From assembly GCA_016779995.1 (NCBI GenBank), contig JADHMO010000004.1, forward strand, positions 1-64,000: 64,000 nt of DNA, given 5' to 3'. Shown here in pieces: positions 28,064 to 36,499 of the stretch. Source of the DNA: Flavobacteriales bacterium. GTDB lineage: Bacteria; Bacteroidota; Bacteroidia; Flavobacteriales; UBA7312. The notes beneath the pieces were generated by a model that was not told the DNA's origin, searched no databases, and was given only the letters and a program-made list of their open reading frames with translations. How positions within the stretch are numbered: the first letter of the stretch is position 1; each line of letters starts with the position of its first letter. The translations under genes and the position numbers were made by a program.

Positions 28064-30451
28064 ATGTTCAAAAAACTATTTACTACTACAATGGCGCTAT
28101 GCTTGGCTTTGCTTTCAGTAAAAGCTGACGAAGGCATGTGGTTGCCACTTTTGTTGCAAGACAATGAAGCCGATATGCAAAATTTAGGTTTGCAACTTAC
28201 GGCACAAGATATTTATGACATCAACAACTCATCTTTGAAAGATGCGGTAGTTTCATTAGGCGGATTTTGTACTGCCGAAATGGTTTCTGACCAAGGGCTA
28301 CTGTTGACCAACCACCACTGTGGTTATGGACAGATACAGTCTCACTCAACGGTAAGTAACGATTACTTGACCGATGGCTTTTGGGCTATGGACAGAAGTG
28401 AAGAACTAGAAAACGAAGACTTATTTGTTTCTTTCCTTGTTCGTATGGAAGATGTAACAGAGCGTATGAACACCGCTTTGGACTCAGTTTCTGATGAAGA
28501 TAGAAGTAGCGTTATCCGTAAACTTTCTGCCGAAATAGTAGCAGAAGCTACCGATAGCACACACTACAATGCTAGAGTAAAATCATTCTTTGGTGGCAAC
28601 GACTTCTACCTTATGGTGTACGAAACTTTTAACGATGTACGTTTGGTAGGTGCGCCACCATCATCTATTGGAAAATACGGTGGCGATACGGACAACTGGA
28701 TGTGGCCAAGACATACAGGAGATTTTGCTCTATTTAGAGTCTATTGTGGCCCTGATGGTAAGCCTGCCGAATATTCTGAGGATAATATTCCTTACACACC
28801 AAAGCACCACTTCCCTATTTCTTTAGATGGTGTACAAGACGGAGATTTCTCTATGATAATGGGTTTCCCAGGGTCTACAGACAGATACCTTTCTTCTTGG
28901 GGTGTGCAACAAGCTATTGAGCAATACAACCCAACGGTGGTTAAGATTAGAGATAGAAAACTAGAAGTTATGCGTGCCCATATGGACGCTAAAGAAAAAG
29001 TACGTATTCAGTATGCTTCTAAATTTGCTAGAACGGCTAATTACTGGAAGTACTACATTGGCCAGACTAAAGGCTTAAAGCGTATGAATGTTTACGACCA
29101 AAAGAAAGCCTTAGAAGATCAGTTCACGGCTTGGGTTAATGTCAGTGATGAGCGTGTAGAAAAATATGGTGAAGCTCTAGATATGTTAGCCGATGCCTAT
29201 TACGACAATGAGAAAATTAACGAGGTTCGTATTTTCTTGAACGAGGCGGTATTCCAAGGTGCTGAAGTCTTCTACTTCATTTATCAGATTCAGGACGCTA
29301 TCAAAAACTTACCTGAAGACCCTAAAGCTAAGCGATTGGCTATCAACGAACTGAAAGATATCGCACGTGAGCACTTTAAGGATTACAACAAAGATTTAGA
29401 TCAAGATTTATTTGCTGAACTATTGGAATTGTACAACGACAATGTGCCGTATAGCAAACAACCCGATGCCTTTGAAAAGGTTAGAAATCATAACTACACT
29501 AAAGGCGATTGGCACAAGTTTGCAGCCTACGTTTACAAGACTTCTCCCTTTGTGAGTCAAAGTAAATTCTTTGCTTTTCTAGAAAGACCATCGGTATATA
29601 AATTGGAAAAAGACTATGCTGTGCGTATGTTCAACTCCATTATGGACCACTACATGGACAAAATTAGTGAGAAGAGAAAAGAGGTTAGAGAGAATTTGGC
29701 AAAAGGAGAACGTTTATACATCGCTGGTTTAAGAGAGATGTTGCCAAACAAAAAATTCTATCCTAATGCCAATTCTACTATGCGTTTGACTTACGGACAA
29801 GTCGGCGATTATACACCGGGTGATGCTATGCACTACGACTTCATCACTACTTTTGATGGTTTGATGGAAAAGATGGACAATTCGGACGATGAGTTTATGG
29901 TGCCTGAACGTTTGCAAGAACTATACAAGGCTAAAGACTACGGTAGATATGCCGATGAAGATGGTAACCTTATCATTAACTTCATTAGTGGAAACGACAT
30001 TACTGGTGGTAACTCTGGTAGCCCTGTACTGAATGCTTATGGCGAATTGATAGGTACAGCCTTTGATGGCAACTGGGAAGCTATGAGTGGCGATATCGCT
30101 TTTGAAAACGATATACAACGTACCATTTCGGTAGATGCACGATACATTATGTTCATCATAGATAAGTTTGCTGGTGCTACTCACCTCATTGACGAGATGA
30201 CCATTGCCCCAAACCGACCACGACCACTAAGTGCTGAAGAACAAGCAGCTAAAGATGCTGAAGACGCTATGAACGATCCGCTAACCATAGTAAACAAACT
30301 CAGTACGATTAACTATTTGGGTCAGGAAATTCCTGTTATTAAAATGCACTCTTTTGGCTCTGCCTTTGATTTGGCAGTCGCTCAGTTTGGTAGTGATTCC
30401 AACACTTTATTCTATTGGAGAGGTACGGTTTATACCACTGAAAAAAGATAA
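28064..30451 (+). CDS. S46-family dipeptidyl peptidase, DPP7 type
   Basis: The 795-residue protein begins with a signal peptide (MFKKLFTTTMALCLALLSVKA). The S46 catalytic triad is visible: His85 (TNHHCGYGQ), Asp220 (WPRHTGDFALFRVY) and Ser651 (TGGNSGSPVL). S46 enzymes release dipeptides in the periplasm. The P1-specificity position, 18 residues after the catalytic Ser in the well-studied Porphyromonas enzymes, is Gly669 here (AFDGNWEAMSGD). Gly is the DPP7 state, for hydrophobic P1 residues, whereas Arg marks the acidic-specific DPP11. The length is slightly above the usual ~720. The gene is monocistronic with a strong terminator, fitting peptide scavenging. Confidence 0.93.
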   Translation: MFKKLFTTTMALCLALLSVKADEGMWLPLLLQDNEADMQNLGLQLTAQDIYDINNSSLKDAVVSLGGFCTAEMVSDQGLLLTNHHCGYGQIQSHSTVSNDYLTDGFWAMDRSEELENEDLFVSFLVRMEDVTERMNTALDSVSDEDRSSVIRKLSAEIVAEATDSTHYNARVKSFFGGNDFYLMVYETFNDVRLVGAPPSSIGKYGGDTDNWMWPRHTGDFALFRVYCGPDGKPAEYSEDNIPYTPKHHFPISLDGVQDGDFSMIMGFPGSTDRYLSSWGVQQAIEQYNPTVVKIRDRKLEVMRAHMDAKEKVRIQYASKFARTANYWKYYIGQTKGLKRMNVYDQKKALEDQFTAWVNVSDERVEKYGEALDMLADAYYDNEKINEVRIFLNEAVFQGAEVFYFIYQIQDAIKNLPEDPKAKRLAINELKDIAREHFKDYNKDLDQDLFAELLELYNDNVPYSKQPDAFEKVRNHNYTKGDWHKFAAYVYKTSPFVSQSKFFAFLERPSVYKLEKDYAVRMFNSIMDHYMDKISEKRKEVRENLAKGERLYIAGLREMLPNKKFYPNANSTMRLTYGQVGDYTPGDAMHYDFITTFDGLMEKMDNSDDEFMVPERLQELYKAKDYGRYADEDGNLIINFISGNDITGGNSGSPVLNAYGELIGTAFDGNWEAMSGDIAFENDIQRTISVDARYIMFIIDKFAGATHLIDEMTIAPNRPRPLSAEEQAAKDAEDAMNDPLTIVNKLSTINYLGQEIPVIKMHSFGSAFDLAVAQFGSDSNTLFYWRGTVYTTEKR

Positions 30452-30471
30452 TAATATTCCATTACCATATT

Positions 30472-30505
30472 AAAAAGCCTCACCAATTTGGTGGGGCTTT
30501 TTTAT
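30472..30505 (+). terminator. Strong rho-independent terminator after the DPP7 gene
   Basis: AAAAAGCCTCACC, loop AATTT and GGTGGGGCTTTTT make a 13-bp stem (one G-T pair) ending in a T run. It lies 20 nt after the stop of the peptidase gene. The A-rich start of the stem allows function on the minus strand as well, for the broken gene to its right. Confidence 0.85.
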
Positions 30506-30595
30506 GCTCTAGACACAACCTTAGCTTAGCTCTGCTAATCTATCTCCACCCAATAGCTATCGAAACAAGAGGAGTGAAAAGGTGTTTTTACATAA

Positions 30596-31075
30596 TTATT
30601 TGGTAATGGATTCTAACGTATGGCTTTGATAACTGTAATTACTAGGTACTATGTATGAGACACATTTTGGACTCCGCTTTTGTCGGAAAGTCAATTTACA
30701 ATATGGGTTAGCACGCTTTTTGGGCAGTAAACCAATAAATTGATAAGATGCATTTATTAAATATGCCTCCTCTTCAGCTGTTAAAAGTATCTCATTAACG
30801 GAATCCGGGGTGTTAATTAATAAAGCTTCAAATTCACATATATATGATGAATTGAAATAAAAGGTAAAATAGTCGTATTGACTTGTATCAACAGAGCCTA
30901 AACAGTCTTTAATCTGTTTTGGTTTAGTGATATAGCCAGGGTTTCCATTATCTTGTAAACTGCACCACCCATTTCCATCTAAAATAAGGTCGTAATCTAA
31001 ATCCAAGGTGTCGGCTTGTTCTTCTTACCCCAATAGACATACTGGCAGCAGCAATAATAGAAGTAGTTTTTTCAT
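30596..31075 (-). pseudogene. Small secreted protein gene with in-frame TAA after the signal peptide
   Basis: From the ATG at 31073-31075 the minus strand reads MKKLLLLLLLPVCLLG, then a TAA stop (31025-31027), then in the same frame EEQADTLDLDYDLILDGNGW and on to a stop at 30596. Changing TAA to CAA (one base) would restore a 159-residue protein with a normal Sec signal peptide ending LLGQ. The mature part has several Cys and Tyr residues (CSLQDNG, IKDCLG, YICEFEAL, PYCKLTF) and no recognised domain. A restart at the TTG at 31004-31006 would yield a 136-residue protein without a signal peptide. A true nonsense mutation, a sequencing error or stop-codon readthrough are all possible. Confidence 0.65.
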
Positions 31076-31138
31076 TCTTTCTTGGCTTTGAGTTAATGAT
31101 TAAACAAACTTGCTATAAGTACAACGAATATAATGTTT

Positions 31139-31169
31139 TTGTGTTATATGTCGCTTTTCTGTACTTTAG
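31139..31169 (+). promoter_or_regulatory. Candidate promoter (TTG-N20-TACTTTAG)
   Basis: TTG at 31139-31141 and TACTTTAG at 31162-31169 resemble the phylum consensus with one mismatch in the -7 box. The box ends 4 nt before the ATG at 31174, which supports that start over the more distal ATG at 31096. Confidence 0.4.
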
Positions 31170-31173
31170 ACCA

Positions 31174-32145
31174 ATGAAACTTATAACCATAGATGACTTT
31201 ATAGATGTCTATTCTAAAAGTAAACAAAGAGGAATAGAATATCTACTTTCTAAATTGACGTTCAGTCAAATGTCTAGAACTAAAAGTGCCTTCAATCAAC
31301 AAAAAATCATTCATTCTAATTGGTGGATAGTCCCAATGGTTAGAAAACGTTGGAATAGCTTAATCAGTGGCGACGAAAATCAGACTTATGAGGAGTATAT
31401 GATGACTAAAATACTCCACAATGAAAAAAAGCTAAAACTATTATCGATTGGAAGTGGAGTTTGTAGCCACGAATTAAAATTGGCTGAGTACAACAATTTT
31501 GAAGAAATTGTATGTGTGGATTTAGCACAAAATCGACTAAATGAAGCTAAAGAAGTCGCCCTGAGCAAAGGGCTTAAAAATATGCATTTCGTATGTGCAG
31601 ACTTCTTCAAACACCATTTTAAAAATGAGTATTATGACATCGTATTTTTTCATCAGTCTCTACATCATTTTAAGCATGTTGAGCATTTGCTCACAACAAA
31701 AATTTCTAATTGCTTAAAACCTAATGGTAAAGTTGTTATTAATGAATTTGTTGGACCTAGCAGAATGCAACTCCCAAAAAATCAAATCAAAGCAATAAAC
31801 AAAGCTTTAAAAATTATTCCTAAACAATTTAGAAGTCGTTTTAAAACGGGGCAAGTAAAAAATAACTTTTACGGTTCTGGTGTTTTACGAATGATTTTGG
31901 CTGACCCTTCAGAATGTATTGATTCAGCTAATATTTTGCCGAGTTTACACAAGTATTTTAACCCACTTGTTGAAAAAGGTTTTGGGGGAGATATCCTAAT
32001 GCATGTACTAAAAGATATCTCTCATCATTTTGTTGATACTGACCAAGAAAAAGAAAAAATACTTAATGCCTTGTTTGAATTTGAAGATAACTACTTAAAG
32101 TCGAATAAGTCCGATTTTGTTTTTGGAATCTATCAGAAAAAGTAG
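31174..32145 (+). CDS. Class I SAM-dependent methyltransferase
   Basis: The frame is open from an ATG at 31096, but I prefer the ATG at 31174 (MKLITIDDFIDVYSKSKQRG, 323 residues) because a promoter-like element sits between the two. The Rossmann-fold motif I is 'LKLLSIGSGVCSHELKLAE', followed by an acidic strand end (IVCVDLAQ) and motif IV-like 'YDIVFFHQSLHHFKHVEHLL'. The substrate cannot be read from the sequence; 'NEFVGPSRMQLP' recalls small-molecule or glycan-linked methyltransferases. It has no signal peptide. It stands alone and converges on the PurF-like gene with a 3-nt gap. Confidence 0.82.
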   Translation: MKLITIDDFIDVYSKSKQRGIEYLLSKLTFSQMSRTKSAFNQQKIIHSNWWIVPMVRKRWNSLISGDENQTYEEYMMTKILHNEKKLKLLSIGSGVCSHELKLAEYNNFEEIVCVDLAQNRLNEAKEVALSKGLKNMHFVCADFFKHHFKNEYYDIVFFHQSLHHFKHVEHLLTTKISNCLKPNGKVVINEFVGPSRMQLPKNQIKAINKALKIIPKQFRSRFKTGQVKNNFYGSGVLRMILADPSECIDSANILPSLHKYFNPLVEKGFGGDILMHVLKDISHHFVDTDQEKEKILNALFEFEDNYLKSNKSDFVFGIYQKK

Positions 32146-32148
32146 CTT

Positions 32149-34038
32149 TTAATACGCCCTTTCGTTTTTCCCTTCTATGTAGTTGATAAAAGATTTATTG
32201 ACGACTCTATTGCCCCCCGTAGTTGGATAGTTGCCCGTAAAGTACCAATCGCCTTGGTGGTCGGGACAAGAGGCGTGCAAATCACTAATCTTTTGATAAA
32301 TGATATTGACTTTAGCGTTAATGTTGTCTGGAGTCAATAGCTGGGCTATTTTCTTAGATATCTGAACAGCACTAAAAGGAGCATAGATGGCTTGTACGTA
32401 ATTTTCTACTTGCTCATCGTCATCACAACAGTTCAAACAGTTTTGATATACCTCATCTATAATGTGCTCTTGCCCACTTTCTTTCAGTAAGGTAATGGCG
32501 GCTTGAAAAGCAATGAAATCGCCCAACTTAGCCATATCTATACCGTAGCAATCGGGATAACGTATTTGTGGGGCAGAAGATACGATGATAATTTGCTTAG
32601 GGTTAAGCCTATCCAAAATGCGTAAAATACTTTGTTTGAGAGTCGTTCCTCTGACAATGCTATCGTCAATCATAACGAGGTTATCCGTAGACTTAACCGT
32701 GCCGTAGGTAATGTCATAAACGTGAGCCACCAAATCGTCTCTACTATCGTCTTGTGTAATGAAAGTACGGAGTTTAGCATCTTTAATAGCAATTTTTTCG
32801 GCACGAATACTAGATGACATAATTCTTGTAATGTCTTCTTGAGTAGGGTTGTCTAAAGCTAGTATTTCCTTGGTTTTTTCTACATTCAAAGCCTCGTTCA
32901 TACCCTTCATCATACCATAAAAAGAGACTTCTGCCGTATTAGGAATAAAAGAAAATACAGTGTTTTTTAAGTCGTTGTTTATGGTTTTGAGTATAGTAGG
33001 ACACAGACGTTTCCCCAAGTTCATACGTTCTTGATAAATGTCTTGGTCATTGCCTCTAGAAAAATAGATGCGCTCGAAAGAACAGGCCTTACGTTCCAAT
33101 TGTGGCTTGACCGAAACCATAGCATAACTACCGTCTTTTTTGACTACTAGAGCATGCCCTCGTTCTATCTCTTTTATACTTTCTGCTGGGACATTAAAAG
33201 CCGTTTGTATGACAGGTCTTTCAGAAGTGGCTACTATTATTTCATCATCGATATAGTAGTAGGCTGGTCGTATTCCTGCTGGGTCTCTCAACACAAAAGC
33301 ATCGCCATGTCCGAACATTCCACACATAACATATCCGCCGTCCCAATGCTTAGCCGAATTGGTCAATACATCTTGTATGTCTAGCTCTTCAGCAATCACT
33401 TTAGAAATTTCTTTCTTGCTGTATTCGTCTCGTTTATCGTAATAGATTCTGTCGTTTTCTTCGTCTAAAAAATGCCCTATCTTCTCTAAGATAGTTACTG
33501 TGTCGGCCTTTTCCTTGGGGTGTTGCCCTATCTCTACCAACTGATTGAAAAGTTCGTCCACATTGGTCATGTTGAAGTTTCCCGCTAAGACCAATGAACG
33601 TGTTCGCCAATTACTTTGACGCAAAAAAGGATGGCACTGCTCAATGCCATTTCCACCATAAGTGCCATAACGCAAATGCCCCAAAAGCATCTCACCAGTA
33701 AAAGCGACGTTTTCTTGCAACCACTTGATATCATTGAACTTTTGTGGGTCGGTTTTCATCAATTTTACAAATCGCTTGTTAACGTATTCGAATAAATCTT
33801 GAATGGGTTTGTTGGCATTAGAACGGTGACGACTAATATATCGACTGCCTAAAGGAACATCTAGGTTTATAGTCGCTAAACCTGCTCCATCTTGACCTCT
33901 ATTGTGTTGCTTTTCCATAAGCAAACACATTTTGTTAATTCCGTATAGGGGAGTGCCATATTTTTCAGCGTAGTACTCTAGTGGCTTTCTCAGTCTTAAA
34001 AAAGCTATTCCACATTCGTGCTTAATGGCATCACTCAT
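32149..34038 (-). CDS. Long PurF-like amidophosphoribosyltransferase paralogue
   Basis: The 629-residue protein joins a class II (Ntn) glutamine amidotransferase domain to a phosphoribosyltransferase domain. The catalytic Cys is Cys9 (KHECGIAFLR), so an eight-residue propeptide must be removed. The glutaminase motifs RGQDGAGLA and GHLRYGTYGG are present, and the PRPP loop is VMIDDSIVRGTT. It is about 125 residues longer than E. coli PurF, with extra sequence in the Ntn domain and a Cys-rich stretch near the C-terminus (YQNCLNCCDDDEQ). It could make phosphoribosylamine for purines or act as a specialised paralogue. The genes to its right on this strand are kynurenine catabolic, 37 nt away, but it has its own -7 box. 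Confidence 0.85.
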   Translation of the reverse strand: MSDAIKHECGIAFLRLRKPLEYYAEKYGTPLYGINKMCLLMEKQHNRGQDGAGLATINLDVPLGSRYISRHRSNANKPIQDLFEYVNKRFVKLMKTDPQKFNDIKWLQENVAFTGEMLLGHLRYGTYGGNGIEQCHPFLRQSNWRTRSLVLAGNFNMTNVDELFNQLVEIGQHPKEKADTVTILEKIGHFLDEENDRIYYDKRDEYSKKEISKVIAEELDIQDVLTNSAKHWDGGYVMCGMFGHGDAFVLRDPAGIRPAYYYIDDEIIVATSERPVIQTAFNVPAESIKEIERGHALVVKKDGSYAMVSVKPQLERKACSFERIYFSRGNDQDIYQERMNLGKRLCPTILKTINNDLKNTVFSFIPNTAEVSFYGMMKGMNEALNVEKTKEILALDNPTQEDITRIMSSSIRAEKIAIKDAKLRTFITQDDSRDDLVAHVYDITYGTVKSTDNLVMIDDSIVRGTTLKQSILRILDRLNPKQIIIVSSAPQIRYPDCYGIDMAKLGDFIAFQAAITLLKESGQEHIIDEVYQNCLNCCDDDEQVENYVQAIYAPFSAVQISKKIAQLLTPDNINAKVNIIYQKISDLHASCPDHQGDWYFTGNYPTTGGNRVVNKSFINYIEGKNERAY

Positions 34039-34058
34039 AGAGGTACATATTTGAACGG

Positions 34059-34066
34059 CAAATGTA
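34059..34066 (-). promoter_or_regulatory. -7 box (TACATTTG) of the PurF-like gene
   Basis: A perfect TAnnTTTG on the minus strand lies in the 37-nt gap between the ACMSD stop and the PurF-like ATG, 20 nt before the start. It suggests that the amidotransferase can be transcribed on its own. Confidence 0.4.
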
Positions 34067-34075
34067 AGTCATTTC

Positions 34076-35113
34076 TTACAAAAAATTAGATTTTTTCATG
34101 CCCAACCAATCCAGCACATTTTTACACCAAATATCTTGTCCCTCTTGTTGGCTTAACACCCCAATCTCAACAGCATAATCCAAAACTCTACCAGGGTATG
34201 AAGTGCCTACACCTTCCATTTCTCCTAAAGGGTAAGGGTCGTCTAAACCCATCATTATTTGACTAGCTCCCACCCGTTTTTTGAGTAAGTCAAGGGTATA
34301 AGAATCGTGTACCAAAGTATCGAAAAATAGATTTTTGTGTCCCAATGTTTTTCTGGGGTCTTCCATTTCTGCGAAGATGTCAGGACGACCGTCAAAGCCT
34401 TGTATCCTTCTACCATAATTGGCAATACCTAACATGCCTCCATGGGCAAAGCTAGTACGTATATTGGGGAATTTATTGGGCAAGTTTCTAAGTGTGAAAA
34501 GGTGTAAGGTATCAGCACATTGCGCCATCATCCACACCAAATGAAAACGCCAATATTGATTTTTTAATGCTATCATTTTCTCCCCATCGTAAGGGTGTAT
34601 CTGAACAGCTAATCCGTATTTATTGGCCAATTCGTATATGGGGTCAACATCGGATTCGGCAGTAGATAACCACTCGCCTTTGGCATTTAAAAAATGGGTA
34701 GGCAAACAAAGTACTTTTAAACCCAATTGTACACATCGCTCAATTTCCTTGAGTGCAAAGTCCATATATAAGGGCTGAACCACAAAACCACAAGTAAACT
34801 TGTCGGGGTGGTCAGCTTGTACTGAAGCATTAAAATCATTTTGAAAACGGATAGCATCAAAACAATCTTGCTGGTCCCAACCGTTGCAGTACAATTGTGA
34901 TAAACACAACATGACGCTATGGTCAATTTGGTATTTGCGCATCCACTCAATTTTCTCTTTGATAAAAAAACTAGGGTCACTAATTGGTCTAGACCAATCG
35001 CCTTGCCTCATAAACTTTTTGTCTTCATCAATCCAAAACAGTTTTTTATCCTTCATAAACTTTGGAATCTGAGAAGGTTCGGGCAATATATGTCCGTGTC
35101 CATTTATTCGCAT
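34076..35113 (-). CDS. nbaD: 2-amino-3-carboxymuconate-6-semialdehyde decarboxylase (amidohydrolase)
   Basis: The 345-residue protein is an ACMSD-type metal-dependent amidohydrolase-fold decarboxylase. It converts ACMS to 2-aminomuconate semialdehyde in the kynurenine branch of tryptophan breakdown. Metal-site motifs are the N-terminal HGH (residues 6-8), a central 'VQIHPYDGE' histidine and 'MMGLDDPYPLGE' with the conserved Asp; the 'SFAHGGML' histidine is also in place. The assignment is strengthened by the upstream gene for 3-hydroxyanthranilate dioxygenase, 9 nt away, whose product is its substrate. Length matches the ~335-residue family. Confidence 0.92.
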   Translation of the reverse strand: MRINGHGHILPEPSQIPKFMKDKKLFWIDEDKKFMRQGDWSRPISDPSFFIKEKIEWMRKYQIDHSVMLCLSQLYCNGWDQQDCFDAIRFQNDFNASVQADHPDKFTCGFVVQPLYMDFALKEIERCVQLGLKVLCLPTHFLNAKGEWLSTAESDVDPIYELANKYGLAVQIHPYDGEKMIALKNQYWRFHLVWMMAQCADTLHLFTLRNLPNKFPNIRTSFAHGGMLGIANYGRRIQGFDGRPDIFAEMEDPRKTLGHKNLFFDTLVHDSYTLDLLKKRVGASQIMMGLDDPYPLGEMEGVGTSYPGRVLDYAVEIGVLSQQEGQDIWCKNVLDWLGMKKSNFL

Positions 35114-35122
35114 AATGTCTAT

Positions 35123-35650
35123 TTAAATAAACTTTTCATCAACTTCCATCACTTCGCCAGTAACAGGACATGTTCTCAACTTTTCGTTGGTGTAAAAACG
35201 TTTGAAAACTGGTAAAAAATCTTTTTCAATATTCGTCAAATGAAAGTACTCCTCGTACAAAAGATGATTGGCAGTATCAGAAAACCACATTAAACCGTCT
35301 TTATCATTTTCTCCCCTTTTTCTTTCAATAACTAAGCCTACAGAACCTTCCGACCTAATAGGAGAGTGTGGAATTTTGCCTGGCAAAAGAAACATTTCTC
35401 CCTCTTTAATGGGGATTTCAACCGCTTTTCCTTCGTGCTGAATTTTAACTATAATATCTCCCTCGATTTGATAAAACAACTCTTCTGTTTCGTTGTAATG
35501 ATAATCTTTTCTAGCGTTTGGGCCTCCGACTATCATAACGATAAAATCTCCGGCTTCTACGTATAAATTTTTGTTTCCTACTGGTGGTTTGAGTAAATCT
35601 CTGTTATCTTCAATCCATTGGTGTAAGTTAAAAGGTGCTTTGAATGACAT
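35123..35650 (-). CDS. nbaC: 3-hydroxyanthranilate 3,4-dioxygenase
   Basis: The 175-residue cupin opens the ring of 3-hydroxyanthranilate to ACMS. The Fe(II) ligands fall at the standard positions His51, Glu57 (HYNETEE) and His95 (GKIPHSP). Bacterial enzymes normally also have a rubredoxin-like second metal site made of two CxxC pairs near the C-terminus. Here only one cysteine remains (RTCPVTGEVMEVDEKFI), so that site is lost. Catalysis does not need it in the family, so activity is expected. First gene of the minus-strand pair; divergent from the SDR gene with 55 nt between. Confidence 0.95.
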   Translation of the reverse strand: MSFKAPFNLHQWIEDNRDLLKPPVGNKNLYVEAGDFIVMIVGGPNARKDYHYNETEELFYQIEGDIIVKIQHEGKAVEIPIKEGEMFLLPGKIPHSPIRSEGSVGLVIERKRGENDKDGLMWFSDTANHLLYEEYFHLTNIEKDFLPVFKRFYTNEKLRTCPVTGEVMEVDEKFI

Positions 35651-35692
35651 AAGTAATAGTTTTGTTTGTTCAGCAATTTACACAAATTTGGC

Positions 35693-35700
35693 TATTTTTG
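35693..35700 (+). promoter_or_regulatory. -7 box (TATTTTTG) of the SDR-dehydrogenase pair
   Basis: A perfect TAnnTTTG ends 5 nt before the ATG at 35706, in the 55-nt gap between the divergent kynurenine gene pairs. No TTG is found at the usual spacing. Confidence 0.4.
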
Positions 35701-35705
35701 GGGCT

Positions 35706-36488
35706 ATGGATTTAGACTTATTAGGCAAAAACGCCCTTGTTTGTGGTAGCACTCAAGGAATTGGGAAAGCTACTGCCCTAGCTCTAGCTAAAATGGGCGC
35801 AACCGTATATCTTCTAGCAAGGAATGAAGAAAAACTTAAAGAAGTGAAAAGTCAGCTCGACAATAGCAAAGGTCAAAATCACGACTACTTGTGTGCCGAT
35901 TTCTCTGATGTAAATAAGCTAAAAAGTGTAGCTCAAGAGTTAGAGCATAAAAACATACACATACTTATAAACAATACCGGTGGACCAGCAGGCGGACCCA
36001 TTACCTCAGCCCAAAGCCAGGATTTTGAAAAGGCTTTTCAAATGCATGTGGTATGCAACCAAATCTTATCTCAAGCAGTAGTAGAAAGTATGAAAAAAGC
36101 TTGTTATGGCAGAATCGTAAATGTGATTTCTACTTCTGTAAAAGTGCCTATTAATGGCTTAGGCGTATCCAACACCATTCGAGGTGCAGTAGCAAGTTGG
36201 GCAAAAACGATGGCCAACGAATTGGGACAATATGGCGTTACCGTCAATAATGTCTTGCCAGGTTTTACGAATACCAACCGTCTCAAAACTCTAATTAGTA
36301 AAAAAGCCCAAGTCCAACAAGTTAGTGAAGAACACATCGCTAATAGCATGTTGTCTACAGTTCCTGCCTCTCGCTTTGGTGAGGCTGAAGAAGTGGCTAA
36401 TGCTATCGCTTTTTTATGCTCTCCCGCTGCCGCTTACATCAACGGAATTAACGTCCCTGTTGATGGTGGACGTACCGGCACACTTTAA
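35706..36488 (+). CDS. Atypical short-chain dehydrogenase/reductase
   Basis: The frame is open further upstream, but the ATG at 35706 gives a normal SDR start (MDLDLLGKNALVCGSTQGIGKATAL, 260 residues). The nucleotide-binding motif GxxxGIG (GSTQGIG, residues 14-20) and the NNTGGPAGG segment are present. The catalytic YxxxK is not: the aligned position reads SNTIR (within GLGVSNTIRGAV). This SN-x-x-R variant marks a known subgroup of beta-ketoacyl-reductase-like SDRs without a standard catalytic tetrad. It is 11 nt upstream of the semialdehyde dehydrogenase and belongs with kynurenine catabolism by context; its reaction is unknown. Confidence 0.85.
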   Translation: MDLDLLGKNALVCGSTQGIGKATALALAKMGATVYLLARNEEKLKEVKSQLDNSKGQNHDYLCADFSDVNKLKSVAQELEHKNIHILINNTGGPAGGPITSAQSQDFEKAFQMHVVCNQILSQAVVESMKKACYGRIVNVISTSVKVPINGLGVSNTIRGAVASWAKTMANELGQYGVTVNNVLPGFTNTNRLKTLISKKAQVQQVSEEHIANSMLSTVPASRFGEAEEVANAIAFLCSPAAAYINGINVPVDGGRTGTL

Positions 36489-36499
36489 ACAACTACCCT

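Noticed and set aside
31096-31173. ATG at 31096 as start of the methyltransferase
   Set aside because: A promoter-like element lies between it and the ATG at 31174, and the extra 26 residues do not look like part of the methyltransferase fold.
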